A DNA stretch of 64,000 bases from Streptomyces hygroscopicus. GTDB lineage: Bacteria; Actinomycetota; Actinomycetes; Streptomycetales; Streptomycetaceae. The stretch's first letter is position 1; every line of letters begins with the position of its first letter. Position numbers and translations under genes: made by a program. A model generated the notes under the pieces. The model had not been told where the DNA came from and ran no database searches. It was given only the letters and a program-made list of their open reading frames with translations. Of this stretch, positions 7,568 to 15,526 are shown one piece after another. The stretch lies in the NCBI GenBank assembly GCA_002021875.1, contig CP018627.1, forward strand, positions 2,542,001 through 2,606,000. Direction: 5' to 3'.

Positions 7568-9714
7568 TGGCGAAGACCGTCGTCGGGCAGCCGCTCTCCC
7601 GCGTCGACGCCCGCCGCAAGGTGACCGGCGCGGCCACCTACTCGGCCGAGCACCGCGTCGAAGCCCTGTTGTACGGCGTGATCGTCAACGGCACGGTGGC
7701 CCGCGCCACGGTGAGCCGGATCTCGGTGGACGCGGCGCTCGGCCACCCGGGCGTCCTGCACGTCCTGACCGACTTCAGCAAGCTGCGGCTGGCCCACCCG
7801 GTCGATCGAATCGCCTTCTACGGCCAGCCCATCGCGGTCGTCGTCGCGGAGACCCTGGAGGCGGCGACCCATGGCGCCTCGCTGGTCGAGGCGACGTACG
7901 AACGGCAGGACGCGGTCACCGACTTCGACGATCCGGACGCCCCGGCGCAGACACCCGAGGACGAGCCCGACTACAGCCGCGGCGACCCGGCGGGCGCGCT
8001 GGGTTCGGCGCAGGTGAAGGTGGATCTGGAACTCACCAGCGCCCGGGAGAACCACAACCCCATCGAACTGCCCTCGACCATCGCCCGGTGGCAGGGCGGG
8101 CGGCTGACGCTCTGGGACAAGACCCAGTGGTCACAGGGCGCCGCGCGCAACGTGGCCGGCGCGCTCGGCATCGCCGTAGGCGACGTACGCGTGCACAACG
8201 AGTTCGTGGGCGGAGGGTTCGGCAGCGGAATCCAGACCTACGACCATGTCATCCTGGCGGCGTTCGCCGCACGCGAGGTCGACAGGCCGGTCAAGGTGGT
8301 TCTGACCAGACGTCAGTTCTATTACGGCACCGGGTTCCGGCCGGCCAGCCGGCACCGGATAGCCCTCGGCAGCAGTACGGCCGGGCGCGTCAGCGCTCTC
8401 GTCTACGAGGTCCGTATCGAGAACGCGCGCTACCAGACCTACACGGACGGTCTGACCGACCTGCCGCAGTCCCTCTACGGCGTCCCCAACACCCGTACCG
8501 CCTACCGGGTCACCCCCGTCGACATCCACTCCCCGTGCTCCATGCGAGGCCCGGGCGTGGTGCTCGGCAACTTCGCCCTGGAAACCGCGATGGACCAGCT
8601 CGCGCACGAACTGGCCGTTGATCCCATCGAGTTGCGGCTGCGCAACGAGCCGACCCAGGACGAGGTCTCCCAACTTCCCTTCTCCACGCGGAAGTTGCGA
8701 GAGTGCTACGAGACCGGCGCACGCCGCTTCGGCTGGTCCCGGAGGCACGCCGAGCCGGGCTCGCGCACGGACGGCGACCTGCTCATCGGCATGGGGATGG
8801 CCACCGCGAGCTATCACAACAACCGACGCGACTCCAGCGCACGGGCCCGGATCAACGCCGACGGCACCGCCGAAGTCTTCGCGGCCGCCGGAGACATGGG
8901 CCCCGGCACCACCACCTCGGTCATGCAGGTCGCCGCGGACGCCCTGGGGCTGCCCGCCTCGGCGGTCACCTTCAGGCTGGGCGACTCCAGCTACCCCACC
9001 GCGCCCCTGCACGCGGCGGCCTGCACCATGGCGAGCGTGGGCTCGGCCGCGCACACCACCTGCAACGCGCTGAAGGCGGAGTTCATCCGCAGGGCGGTGG
9101 CGGACCCCGACTCGCCTCTCCACGGCGCGAATCCGGCGGATGTGCACGCCCGCGACGGCTATCTGTCGGCCGCCGACGGAGGAGCCCGGGACAGCTACCG
9201 GGACATCCTGGACCGCGCCAGTCTGCCCAGCCTCGAAACCACTGGCAGCTGGGGCCCGGGCGACGCCGATTCAAGGATCTCCACCTACGGCTACGGAGCC
9301 GTCTTCGCCGAAGTCTCCGTCGATCTCCTGCTGGGCCTCGTCCGCGTACGGCGGATCTTCGCGGCGTACGACGTAGGGCGGGTGATCAGCCCCAAACTCG
9401 CCCACAGCCAGGCCATCGGCGGCATGGTCGGCGGCATCGGAATGGCCCTCCTCGAAGGCACCGTCACCGACCACCGTGACGGCCGCATCGTCAACGCGAG
9501 CCTCGCCGACTATCTTGTGCCGGTGAACGCGGACGTCCCCGACCTCGACGCCGCCTTCATCAACACCGAGGACCCGCAGGCCGATCCGATCGGTGTGAAG
9601 GGTCTCGGTGAGATCGCCATCGTCGGGGTGGCGCCCGCCATCGGCAACGCGGTGTTCAACGCGACGGGCAAACGCCTGACGGACCTGCCGATCCGTCCTG
9701 AAGCACTACTTTGA
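7567..9714 (+). CDS. Molybdenum cofactor-binding catalytic subunit (PaoC/YagR-like)
   Basis: A 715-residue large subunit whose ATG overlaps the FAD-subunit stop (TGATG). It starts with GQPLSRVDARRKVTGAATYS, typical of the aldehyde oxidase/xanthine dehydrogenase a/b hammerhead domain. Later features are the cofactor loop EFVGGGFGSG, CSMRGPGVV, and near the C-terminus the catalytic glutamate motif GVKGLGEIAIVG. It oxidises aldehydes or N-heterocycles. No PaoD/XdhC-type insertion chaperone is in the window, so one must be encoded elsewhere. The substrate cannot be read from sequence. Confidence 0.88.
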   Translation: MAKTVVGQPLSRVDARRKVTGAATYSAEHRVEALLYGVIVNGTVARATVSRISVDAALGHPGVLHVLTDFSKLRLAHPVDRIAFYGQPIAVVVAETLEAATHGASLVEATYERQDAVTDFDDPDAPAQTPEDEPDYSRGDPAGALGSAQVKVDLELTSARENHNPIELPSTIARWQGGRLTLWDKTQWSQGAARNVAGALGIAVGDVRVHNEFVGGGFGSGIQTYDHVILAAFAAREVDRPVKVVLTRRQFYYGTGFRPASRHRIALGSSTAGRVSALVYEVRIENARYQTYTDGLTDLPQSLYGVPNTRTAYRVTPVDIHSPCSMRGPGVVLGNFALETAMDQLAHELAVDPIELRLRNEPTQDEVSQLPFSTRKLRECYETGARRFGWSRRHAEPGSRTDGDLLIGMGMATASYHNNRRDSSARARINADGTAEVFAAAGDMGPGTTTSVMQVAADALGLPASAVTFRLGDSSYPTAPLHAAACTMASVGSAAHTTCNALKAEFIRRAVADPDSPLHGANPADVHARDGYLSAADGGARDSYRDILDRASLPSLETTGSWGPGDADSRISTYGYGAVFAEVSVDLLLGLVRVRRIFAAYDVGRVISPKLAHSQAIGGMVGGIGMALLEGTVTDHRDGRIVNASLADYLVPVNADVPDLDAAFINTEDPQADPIGVKGLGEIAIVGVAPAIGNAVFNATGKRLTDLPIRPEALL

Positions 9715-9844
9715 CCTACATCGCTGTGGCGCGAGCGGCACCCGGAAGGGCCGCCCGGACGCCGGACGGCCCCGCCGGAGCTGCCGACGGTTGTGCTCCC
9801 ACCCAGCGGTGACGCAGGCGGCAGTCGGTTGCGATCGGAACGGC

Positions 9845-9890
9845 GGGGCTCGAACCTTCGGCCTTCCTGCCCCAAAGCGGATGCGCTTCC
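9845..9890 (-). other. Degenerate tRNA-like segment
   Basis: On the minus strand this stretch reads like the anticodon-to-T-arm part of a tRNA: CGCATCCGCTTTGGGGCAGG (a Pro-TGG-like anticodon loop) then GAAGGTTCGAGCC (a T-loop). The T-stem does not pair properly and there is no matching acceptor stem, so it is not a functional tRNA gene. It could be a relic of a tRNA-borne attachment site or chance resemblance. The rest of 9715-9945 shows no gene. Confidence 0.3.
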
Positions 9891-9945
9891 CGGCGATCCC
9901 CGGCTCGGCTGAGCCGCACCGCCGGGATCACCAGTGCGGGCATGT

Positions 9946-10509
9946 TCAGGCGCCGGGGGCGCCCAAACCCTCCAGGACCACCGCGCCCGGCAGGGCGGCC
10001 AGCAGCTTGCCCGGCACGATGAGCTTGCCGCGGCGGGTGCCGCTGCCGATGAGCGCGTAGGGGATGTCGGCCACGGCGGAGTCCACCAGGAGCGGCCAGG
10101 TGGCGGGCAGGCCGATCGGGGTGATGCCGCCGAACTCCATGCCGCTCTCACCGGTCGCCGTGTCGATCGGGGCGAACGACGCCTTGCGTGCGCCGAGATG
10201 GCGGCGCACCACGCCGTTGACGTCCGCGCGGGTGTGGGCGAGGACCAGACAGGCGGCCAGGGTGGTCTCACCGCCCCGCTTGCCCGCGACGACCACGCAG
10301 TTGGCGGACTGCTCCAGCAGCCAGGGGCCGTAGTTCTCGACGAGTACGGCGGTGTCGGCCTTGTCCGGGTCCGTGTCCACGAACAGCACCTGCTCCACCG
10401 GCTCCGAGCCATGCCAGTCGCGCAGCGCCGCGGCGACGGGGGCGGTCAGCAGATCCAGGCACTCGACGGCGGGACGGACCTCGTCGAAGGCATCCATCGG
10501 CGTACTCAT
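9946..10509 (-). CDS. YbaK/EbsC-family protein, aminoacyl-tRNA deacylase-like
   Basis: A 187-residue protein with the YbaK/ProX fold. LVLAHTRADVNGVVRRHLGA supplies the conserved region around the substrate lysine or arginine, and EFGGITPIGLP is the hallmark GG-x-T-P-x-G motif. The family hydrolyses mischarged aminoacyl-tRNA, such as Cys-tRNAPro or Ala-tRNAPro. The N-terminal 50 residues are an extension not in the smallest members. It stands alone on the minus strand, and its ATG at 10509 has no strong ribosome binding site. Confidence 0.8.
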   Translation of the reverse strand: MSTPMDAFDEVRPAVECLDLLTAPVAAALRDWHGSEPVEQVLFVDTDPDKADTAVLVENYGPWLLEQSANCVVVAGKRGGETTLAACLVLAHTRADVNGVVRRHLGARKASFAPIDTATGESGMEFGGITPIGLPATWPLLVDSAVADIPYALIGSGTRRGKLIVPGKLLAALPGAVVLEGLGAPGA

Positions 10510-10560
10510 GCCGCCAAACTAGCAGGCCGGGAGAGGGATGGGGGGCCGGGCCCGGCGGCC

Positions 10561-11133
10561 TCAGCGCGGGGGCGGTACCGACACCGCCATGGTCATCTCC
10601 ACCGGTGCCGTCCCCTCGTTGCGATAGGTGTGCGGGGTGTTCGCCTCGAACGCCGCGGAGGTGCCGGCCGGGACGGTGTGCGCCTCGCCGCCGAGCACCA
10701 GGGTGAGCTCGCCCGCCGTCACATGGATCAGCTCGACCGTGCCGGACGGATGCGGATCGGAGGCGCTCTCGTCGCCGGGCATCAGCCGCCATCCCCACAT
10801 CTCCAGCGGACCGCCCGCCTCGGTGCCGACGAGCAGCGCCGTGTAGCTGCCCGCTTCGGTGGACCACATCCGCACCGCCTGCTCGGGCGGGACGAAGGTC
10901 ACCCGCGGCCCGTGCTCGTAGTCGAGCAGGGTGGTGATGCTCACGCCGAGCGCGTCCGCGAGCTTGACCGTGGTGCCCACGCTCGGATTCGTACGGGCCT
11001 GCTCGATCTGGATGATCATGCCCCGGCTGACCCCGGCGCGGGCCGCGAGGGTGTCGAGGGTGAAGCCGCGTTCGTTGCGCCACCGCTTGAGGTTGCGGGC
11101 GAGCGACTGCGTGAGCTGATCGAGGTCCGTCAC
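10561..11133 (-). CDS. XRE-family regulator with C-terminal cupin
   Basis: A 190-residue regulator. Residues about 9-64 are an XRE helix-turn-helix (ERGFTLDTLAARAGVSRGMI, then IQIEQARTNPS). Residues about 115-185 are a cupin barrel (VELIHVTAGELTLVLGGE, HTVPAGTSAAFEANTPHTYR). I chose GTG at 11131-11133 because the frame upstream to an ATG at 11172 has poor third-position GC while composition becomes coding-like at the GTG. It is divergent from the EamA exporter at 11241. Such pairs usually control the exporter in response to a small ligand of the cupin. Confidence 0.82.
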   Translation of the reverse strand: MTDLDQLTQSLARNLKRWRNERGFTLDTLAARAGVSRGMIIQIEQARTNPSVGTTVKLADALGVSITTLLDYEHGPRVTFVPPEQAVRMWSTEAGSYTALLVGTEAGGPLEMWGWRLMPGDESASDPHPSGTVELIHVTAGELTLVLGGEAHTVPAGTSAAFEANTPHTYRNEGTAPVEMTMAVSVPPPR

Positions 11134-11240
11134 GTTCTGGTCCGTCCATCCGTCCAAAATAGTGAATGACATAGTCGAGTGCAGTGAACTACTGTGGGCT
11201 GTACTCCCACGTCCACCACACTGTACGGCGAGGTTTCACC
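11134..11240. promoter_or_regulatory. Divergent promoter region, regulator/EamA exporter
   Basis: A 107-base AT-richer region between the XRE-cupin and EamA starts. AGTGAA occurs at 11161 and again at 11183, 22 bases (two helical turns) apart, and CAGTGAACTACTG contains a short inverted repeat. These are candidate operator half-sites only. Confidence 0.35.
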
Positions 11241-12107
11241 ATGTCCGCGCTCTTCGCTCTTGCCACCAGCCTGCTCTGGGGGCTGGCCGACTTCGGCGGA
11301 GGGTTGCTCACCCGGCGCACACCCGCGCTCACCGTGGTCGTCGCCTCCCAGATCATCGCGGTGACCGTCCTCGGGGCCATCGTGGTGGCCACCGGCGGAT
11401 GGTCCGAGGCTGGCCCGCAGCTATGGTTCGCGGCGGCGGCCGGTGTGGTCGGCCCGGCCGCGATGCTCTGCTTCTACCGGGCTCTCGCGCTCGGCCCGAT
11501 GGGCGTCGTCTCCCCGCTCGGCGCGCTCGGCGGGGTCGTCGTGCCGCTCGGCGTCGCGCTGGTGCTCGGCGAGCGGCCCGGGCTGCTGCAGGTCTCGGGG
11601 GTCGTGGTGGCGGTCGCGGGCGTGGTCCTGGCGAGCGGTCCGCAGACCGGCGGCGCGCCCGTCCAGCGGCAGACGCTGCTGCTCACCCTGGTCGCCGCAC
11701 TGGGCTTCGGCTCGGTGATGGCCCTGATCGCCGAGGCGTCGACCACCCTGACCGGGCTCTTCCTCGCACTGTTCGTCCAGCGGGTGTGCAATGTGGCGGT
11801 CGGCGGCACCGCGCTCCTCTTCTCCGTACGGCGCGGCAACCCCGGGCTGCCCGAAGGCGGGATGGGCGTGGTGTGGGCGTCGCTGCCCGCGCTCGCCTTC
11901 GTGGGCCTCGCCGACGTGGCCGCGAACGGCACGTACAACCTCGCCGCCCACCACGGCCCGGTCACCGTCGCCGCGGTGCTCGCCTCCCTCTACCCCGTGG
12001 TGACCGCCCTCGCCGCCCGCGCACTGCTCGGCGAACGGCTGCGCGTGGTCCAGGCCACGGGCGCCGGACTCGCCCTGGTCGGGACGCTGCTGCTGGCCAC
12101 GGGCTGA
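11241..12107 (+). CDS. EamA-family (drug/metabolite) exporter
   Basis: A 288-residue integral membrane protein with about ten hydrophobic segments arranged as two EamA repeats. The first repeat begins MSALFALATSLLWGLADFGG and the second around LLLTLVAALGFGSVMALIAE. It starts with ATG at 11241 preceded by GCGAGG; upstream ATG codons in the frame lack a ribosome binding site. The family exports amino acids, purines or drugs. It is divergent from the XRE-cupin regulator, its probable controller. The IS110 element lies downstream. Confidence 0.82.
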   Translation: MSALFALATSLLWGLADFGGGLLTRRTPALTVVVASQIIAVTVLGAIVVATGGWSEAGPQLWFAAAAGVVGPAAMLCFYRALALGPMGVVSPLGALGGVVVPLGVALVLGERPGLLQVSGVVVAVAGVVLASGPQTGGAPVQRQTLLLTLVAALGFGSVMALIAEASTTLTGLFLALFVQRVCNVAVGGTALLFSVRRGNPGLPEGGMGVVWASLPALAFVGLADVAANGTYNLAAHHGPVTVAAVLASLYPVVTALAARALLGERLRVVQATGAGLALVGTLLLATG

Positions 12108-12239
12108 GCGGAGCGCCGCCGCGCTTCCGTCCGCCCGTACACCATCCGCCCCCGCCCTGCCATGCATAACCCGACGCGTCCCAGGAACCCCCTGCTCCAT
12201 GGCGCACATGATCGAGAAGCTGTATGGGGTGCGGGCCGG

Positions 12240-13690
12240 AGCCCGGGGGGGTGCCTCTATGTCTTTCGTCAAGCGAGGCGTGGGGTTCTGGGCTCGTAGA
12301 AGGTGCCATCGCGGAGCATTGCGAACAGCACGCTGATGCGGTGCCGGGCCAGGCGGAGCAGAGCCTGCGTGTGGGTCTTCCCGCGGGCCCGGCAGCGGTC
12401 GTAGTAGGCGCGGGAGGCGGGATCGTGCAGGGCGGCGAACGCGGACAGGAACATCGCGCGTTTGAGCTGTCGGTTGCCGCCTCGTGGTGCGTGTTCGCCG
12501 TGGATGGAGGTCCCCGACGACTTCGTCGTCGGGGCGAGGCCGGCGTAGGAGGCCAGGTGGGCGGCGGTGGGGAAGCTGGTGCCGTCGCCGACGGTGACCA
12601 GCAAGGTGGCGGCGGTCCTGACCGCGACCCCCGGAATCGAGGTCAGGACCGGGGAAAGAGGGTGAGCCTCCAGCAGTTGCCCGATCTGCGCTTCCAGGGC
12701 TCGTCGCTGTTCGTGGACGGCGGCGAGCGAGCGGGCCAGGGACGGGATCACGACGTCGAGCGTGCCGGTCCCGGGAACGACGACGGTCTGCTCGTCGAGC
12801 GCGTCGAAGACCTCGTCGATCAGCCGCTGAGCCATGCGCGGGGCCCTGGGCCGGATCACCTCGACCAGCCTGCGCCGCCCGGCCTTTCGCAGTGCGGCCG
12901 GAGATCCGTAGCGTTCCAGCAGCCAGGTCACCGCGGGGTGGTCCAGGCGCGGCCCCAGGACGCGCTCCAGGCTGGGGTGGAACTGGACGAGCAGGCCGCG
13001 TATCCGGTTGGAGGTGCGGGTGGCCTCAGCCGCGAGGTCCTGGTCGAAGCCGACCAGAACGGTCAGCTCGGCGGTGATCTCGTCGGTCACCTCGAGCGAG
13101 CGCAGGGTGTGCGGCATCGTCCGCGCGGCGTCCGCGATCACCGCGGCGTCCTTCGCGTCGGTCTTCGCCTCACCCGGGTAGAGGTCGGCGATCCGCCGCA
13201 TGGCCAGGCCCGGCAGGTAGGCGACCTTGCAGCCCGCGTCCCGGGCGACCGTGAGCGGGAGGGCGCCGATGGAGGCGGGCTGGTCCACGATCACCAGGAC
13301 GGTGCCGAACTTCGCCGCGAGCTTGTCGAAGACAGCCCGCAGCTTCGGCTCACTGTTGGGCAGTTGCTTGTCGAAGACCCTTTTGCCGGCCGAAGTCAGC
13401 CCGTGACCGTGGTGGGCGCTCTTGCCGACGTCCAGGCCGAGGAAGACGCCTACGTCGTCGATGTCGTACAACCCATCCTCCCGAACAGGGCTCGTGCGGT
13501 GCTGGCCAGGGTGATGGCGCCGTACGCGCGCATCCACGTTATGCAGACCTGCCGCCCGCAATCGGCCTCGCGTTGCACCAGGCCAGGCGGTAGTCGGACC
13601 TCTCATCAGCGTCTCCCACGGCACCCCTCGGGCCCGGTGACACCACCCCCCAGGTCATGCCTTCGACAGGGGGGAACAGTCATGCCGGGC
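12240..13690 (-). mobile_element. IS110-family insertion sequence (ends approximate)
   Basis: A single IS110-type transposase gene with about 200 bases of noncoding DNA on its 5' side (13472-13690) and a short 3' tail (12240-12268). IS110 elements lack terminal inverted repeats, so I cannot fix the ends by eye and the limits given are estimates. It lies between the EamA exporter and a VOC-family gene without an obvious disrupted host gene. The 5' noncoding part is where IS110-group elements encode their guide (bridge) RNA. Confidence 0.75.
12269..13471 (-). CDS. IS110-family transposase
   Basis: A 400-residue transposase. The N-terminal DEDD/RuvC-like domain shows VGVFLGLDVGKSAHHG, VLVIVDQPASIG and AKTDAKDAAVIADAAR. 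The C-terminal Transposase_20 domain shows LTSIPGVAVRTAATLL, LASYAGLAPTTKSSGTSIHG with the expected serine, and GNRQLKRAMFLSAF. I chose TTG at 13469-13471 because GGGAGGAT lies just upstream and homology begins YDIDDVGVFLGLD. A longer in-frame extension to 13624 covers the putative RNA-coding end and is not expected to be translated. It appears intact. Confidence 0.88.
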   Translation of the reverse strand: MYDIDDVGVFLGLDVGKSAHHGHGLTSAGKRVFDKQLPNSEPKLRAVFDKLAAKFGTVLVIVDQPASIGALPLTVARDAGCKVAYLPGLAMRRIADLYPGEAKTDAKDAAVIADAARTMPHTLRSLEVTDEITAELTVLVGFDQDLAAEATRTSNRIRGLLVQFHPSLERVLGPRLDHPAVTWLLERYGSPAALRKAGRRRLVEVIRPRAPRMAQRLIDEVFDALDEQTVVVPGTGTLDVVIPSLARSLAAVHEQRRALEAQIGQLLEAHPLSPVLTSIPGVAVRTAATLLVTVGDGTSFPTAAHLASYAGLAPTTKSSGTSIHGEHAPRGGNRQLKRAMFLSAFAALHDPASRAYYDRCRARGKTHTQALLRLARHRISVLFAMLRDGTFYEPRTPRLA

Positions 13691-13836
13691 CCGGAGGCCA
13701 GCGGCCCTCTTGCAGGACCGCCAAGAAGATAACGGGGGTCGCACAGGCAGCGGTCCGGGCGTGCCGGGGGCCGGGGCGGGAGCGGGACCTGGTCGTGCAG
13801 TCGCTGAAGGCGGGCATGACATCACCCCGGAGACCT

Positions 13837-13886
13837 GGCCCCGCGCCACCGCCGGGGCTTAGGCCCCGCGCCACCGCCGGGGCATA
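13837..13886. repeat. 25-bp tandem repeat, two copies
   Basis: Units at 13837-13861 and 13862-13886 begin GGCCCCGCGCCACCGCCGGG and differ by one base. They lie in the noncoding region between the IS110 element and the VOC gene. Each unit can form a GC-rich hairpin, so they could attenuate or terminate transcription. The rest of 13691-13958 shows no gene. Confidence 0.6.
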
Positions 13887-13958
13887 GCACCCGGCGGTCG
13901 GGGTACACCGCTGCAGTCCCGGCAGTGGTGTCGGGGCGGAGTGTGAGGAGTGGTGCCC

Positions 13959-14732
13959 ATGAAGCCGATCGGCCACGCACGGCCGGGATTCCCCTGCTGG
14001 GTGAGTCTCGCCGCCCCCAGCCTCCAGGCGGCGCAGGAGTTCTACACCGCGGTGCTCGGGTGGACCTGGCGCCCCACCGGGCGGGGTGAGGAGTTCCGTA
14101 CCGCGCTGTTCGGCGGCGCGCCGGTGGCCGGGGTCGGAGCACTCGCGAGCAGCCTCCGGAGCGCGGCCGCCTGGACGCCGTTCTTCGCCGTGGCGGACGC
14201 GGACGCCACCGCGGCACGGATCCATGAGCGGGGCGGCACCGTCGGCGTCGGCCCGCTCCCCTTCGGCCCGGGCCGCCGCGCCGCGCTGGCCGCCGACCGC
14301 GACGGCGCCGTCTTCGGCTTCTGGGCGGGGGAGGCGCTGCCCGGCTGGCCATCGGGTCCGGACGGCGCCCCGGCCTGGCTGGAGCTGCGGACCCGTGACG
14401 CGTTCGCGGCCGCCCTCTTCTACGGCGAGGTCTTCGGCTGGGCGTCCCCGGCGGGCAACTGCTCGATCGAGTACGAGAACGACGAGGTGATCGTGCGCGA
14501 GGCGGGGCGCAAGCTGGCGGTGGTCCACGGCGGCGCCGTCGAGCAGGCCCCCGACCCGGAGGTCCGGCCGCGCTGGTACGTCCACTTCCGCGTCCCCGAT
14601 GTGACGGCCGCGGTGGCGGCGGCCCGCGCCGCCGGAGGGACCGTCGCCCTCGCGCCGACCGCCTCCCCCACGGGCCGTCAGGCGATCCTGCGCGACCCGG
14701 ACGGCGGGCTGTTCACCGTCACCGCCGCCTGA
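13959..14732 (+). CDS. Two-domain VOC (glyoxalase/bleomycin-resistance) protein
   Basis: A 257-residue protein made of two VOC modules. The first starts GFPCWVSLAAPSLQAAQEFY followed by VLGWTW. The second starts around PAWLELRTRDAFAAALFYGE, and both end in a hydrophobic strand (AVFGFWAG and GGLFTVTAA). Two-domain VOC proteins act as small-molecule-modifying or drug-binding proteins. The reaction is unknown. The ATG at 13959 follows GAGGAG by about ten bases; GTG codons at 13950 and 13953 are alternatives. No operon partner. Confidence 0.78.
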   Translation: MKPIGHARPGFPCWVSLAAPSLQAAQEFYTAVLGWTWRPTGRGEEFRTALFGGAPVAGVGALASSLRSAAAWTPFFAVADADATAARIHERGGTVGVGPLPFGPGRRAALAADRDGAVFGFWAGEALPGWPSGPDGAPAWLELRTRDAFAAALFYGEVFGWASPAGNCSIEYENDEVIVREAGRKLAVVHGGAVEQAPDPEVRPRWYVHFRVPDVTAAVAAARAAGGTVALAPTASPTGRQAILRDPDGGLFTVTAA

Positions 14733-14741
14733 CGGACGGCC

Positions 14742-14829
14742 CGCGCCGGTTCGCCCGGCTCGGCTGAGCCCGCCCCGCGCCGGTTCGCTCGGCTCGGCTG
14801 AGCCCGCCCCGGCTCGGCTCGGCTGAGCC
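14742..14829. repeat. 34-bp tandem repeat with internal dyad
   Basis: Two nearly identical 34-base units (starting CGCGCCGGTTCGC at 14742 and 14776) and a truncated third follow the VOC gene. Each contains GGCTCGGCTGAGCC, itself almost palindromic. The position just after a stop codon suggests a set of transcription-termination or mRNA-end hairpins. Confidence 0.55.
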
Positions 14830-14971
14830 CACGCCACCCCACCCCGGCTCGGCGTATGGCGGAAAGACGGCGCGGACCGGTGACAAAGCCGGTCCGGCCG
14901 GGAAGCCGTGGTGGCGACGGGCGCGCGGGAACACCCTGCCGTCAGGACTGTCGTCAGGACGGAGAGCGGTG

Positions 14972-15526
14972 ATGGCCACCACGGCGGACGAAACCCGGGC
15001 CGGTCTGCCCGCGCCGCGCACCATCCGGCTGCCGGGGATCGTGCTGGGCGTGGGGCTCGGCGGATTCCTCGACGGGATCCTGCTCCACCAGTTGCTGCAG
15101 TGGCACCACATGCTCAGCAGCACCAACCACGACCGCATCGGGGTCAGGTACTACAACCCGCACACCGTCTCCGGGCTGGAGATGAACACCGTGTGGGACG
15201 GGATCTTCCACGCCGTGTGCTGGATCGCGGTCCTGCTGGGGCTGGCCCTGCTCTACGCCCGGGTCACCCACGACCGCCGCCGGGTGTGGGGCTCGCGCGT
15301 CCTGTGGGGCTGGATCCTGGTCGGCTGGGGCCTGTTCAACCTGGTCGAGGGGGTACTGGACCACCAGATCCTCGGCATCCACCATGTCCACAGCGGCCCG
15401 GAGCAGCCGTGGTGGGACGCTGGTTTCCTGATCCTGGGCGCCCTTCTGGTGGCCGGCGGCCATCTGCTGCAGCGTGGCGGCGCGCCCTCCGGCCCCGAGG
15501 CGCCCCGCGCCACCGGGCACAGGTGA
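14972..15526 (+). CDS. DUF2243 membrane protein
   Basis: A 184-residue polytopic membrane protein with four hydrophobic segments. The hallmark DUF2243 region is GVGLGGFLDGILLHQLLQWH, followed by MEMNT-like and HAVCWIAVLLGLALLYARV segments and HQILGIHHVH. The many histidines could bind heme or copper. The ATG at 14972 follows GGAGAG. Its stop overlaps the start of the CtaG-like gene (TGATG), so they are co-translated. Genome neighbourhood rather than biochemistry links DUF2243 to cytochrome oxidase assembly. Confidence 0.8.
   Translation: MATTADETRAGLPAPRTIRLPGIVLGVGLGGFLDGILLHQLLQWHHMLSSTNHDRIGVRYYNPHTVSGLEMNTVWDGIFHAVCWIAVLLGLALLYARVTHDRRRVWGSRVLWGWILVGWGLFNLVEGVLDHQILGIHHVHSGPEQPWWDAGFLILGALLVAGGHLLQRGGAPSGPEAPRATGHR

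Noticed and set aside
9893..9925. Resemblance to the 3' end of the CoA-binding gene at 1636-1670
   Set aside because: About 30 bases agree with gaps, but the match is short and very GC-rich, so I cannot separate it from chance without a search.
13472..13624. N-terminal extension of the IS110 transposase
   Set aside because: The homology and a good ribosome binding site place the start at TTG 13471. The extension lies in the noncoding end of the element.
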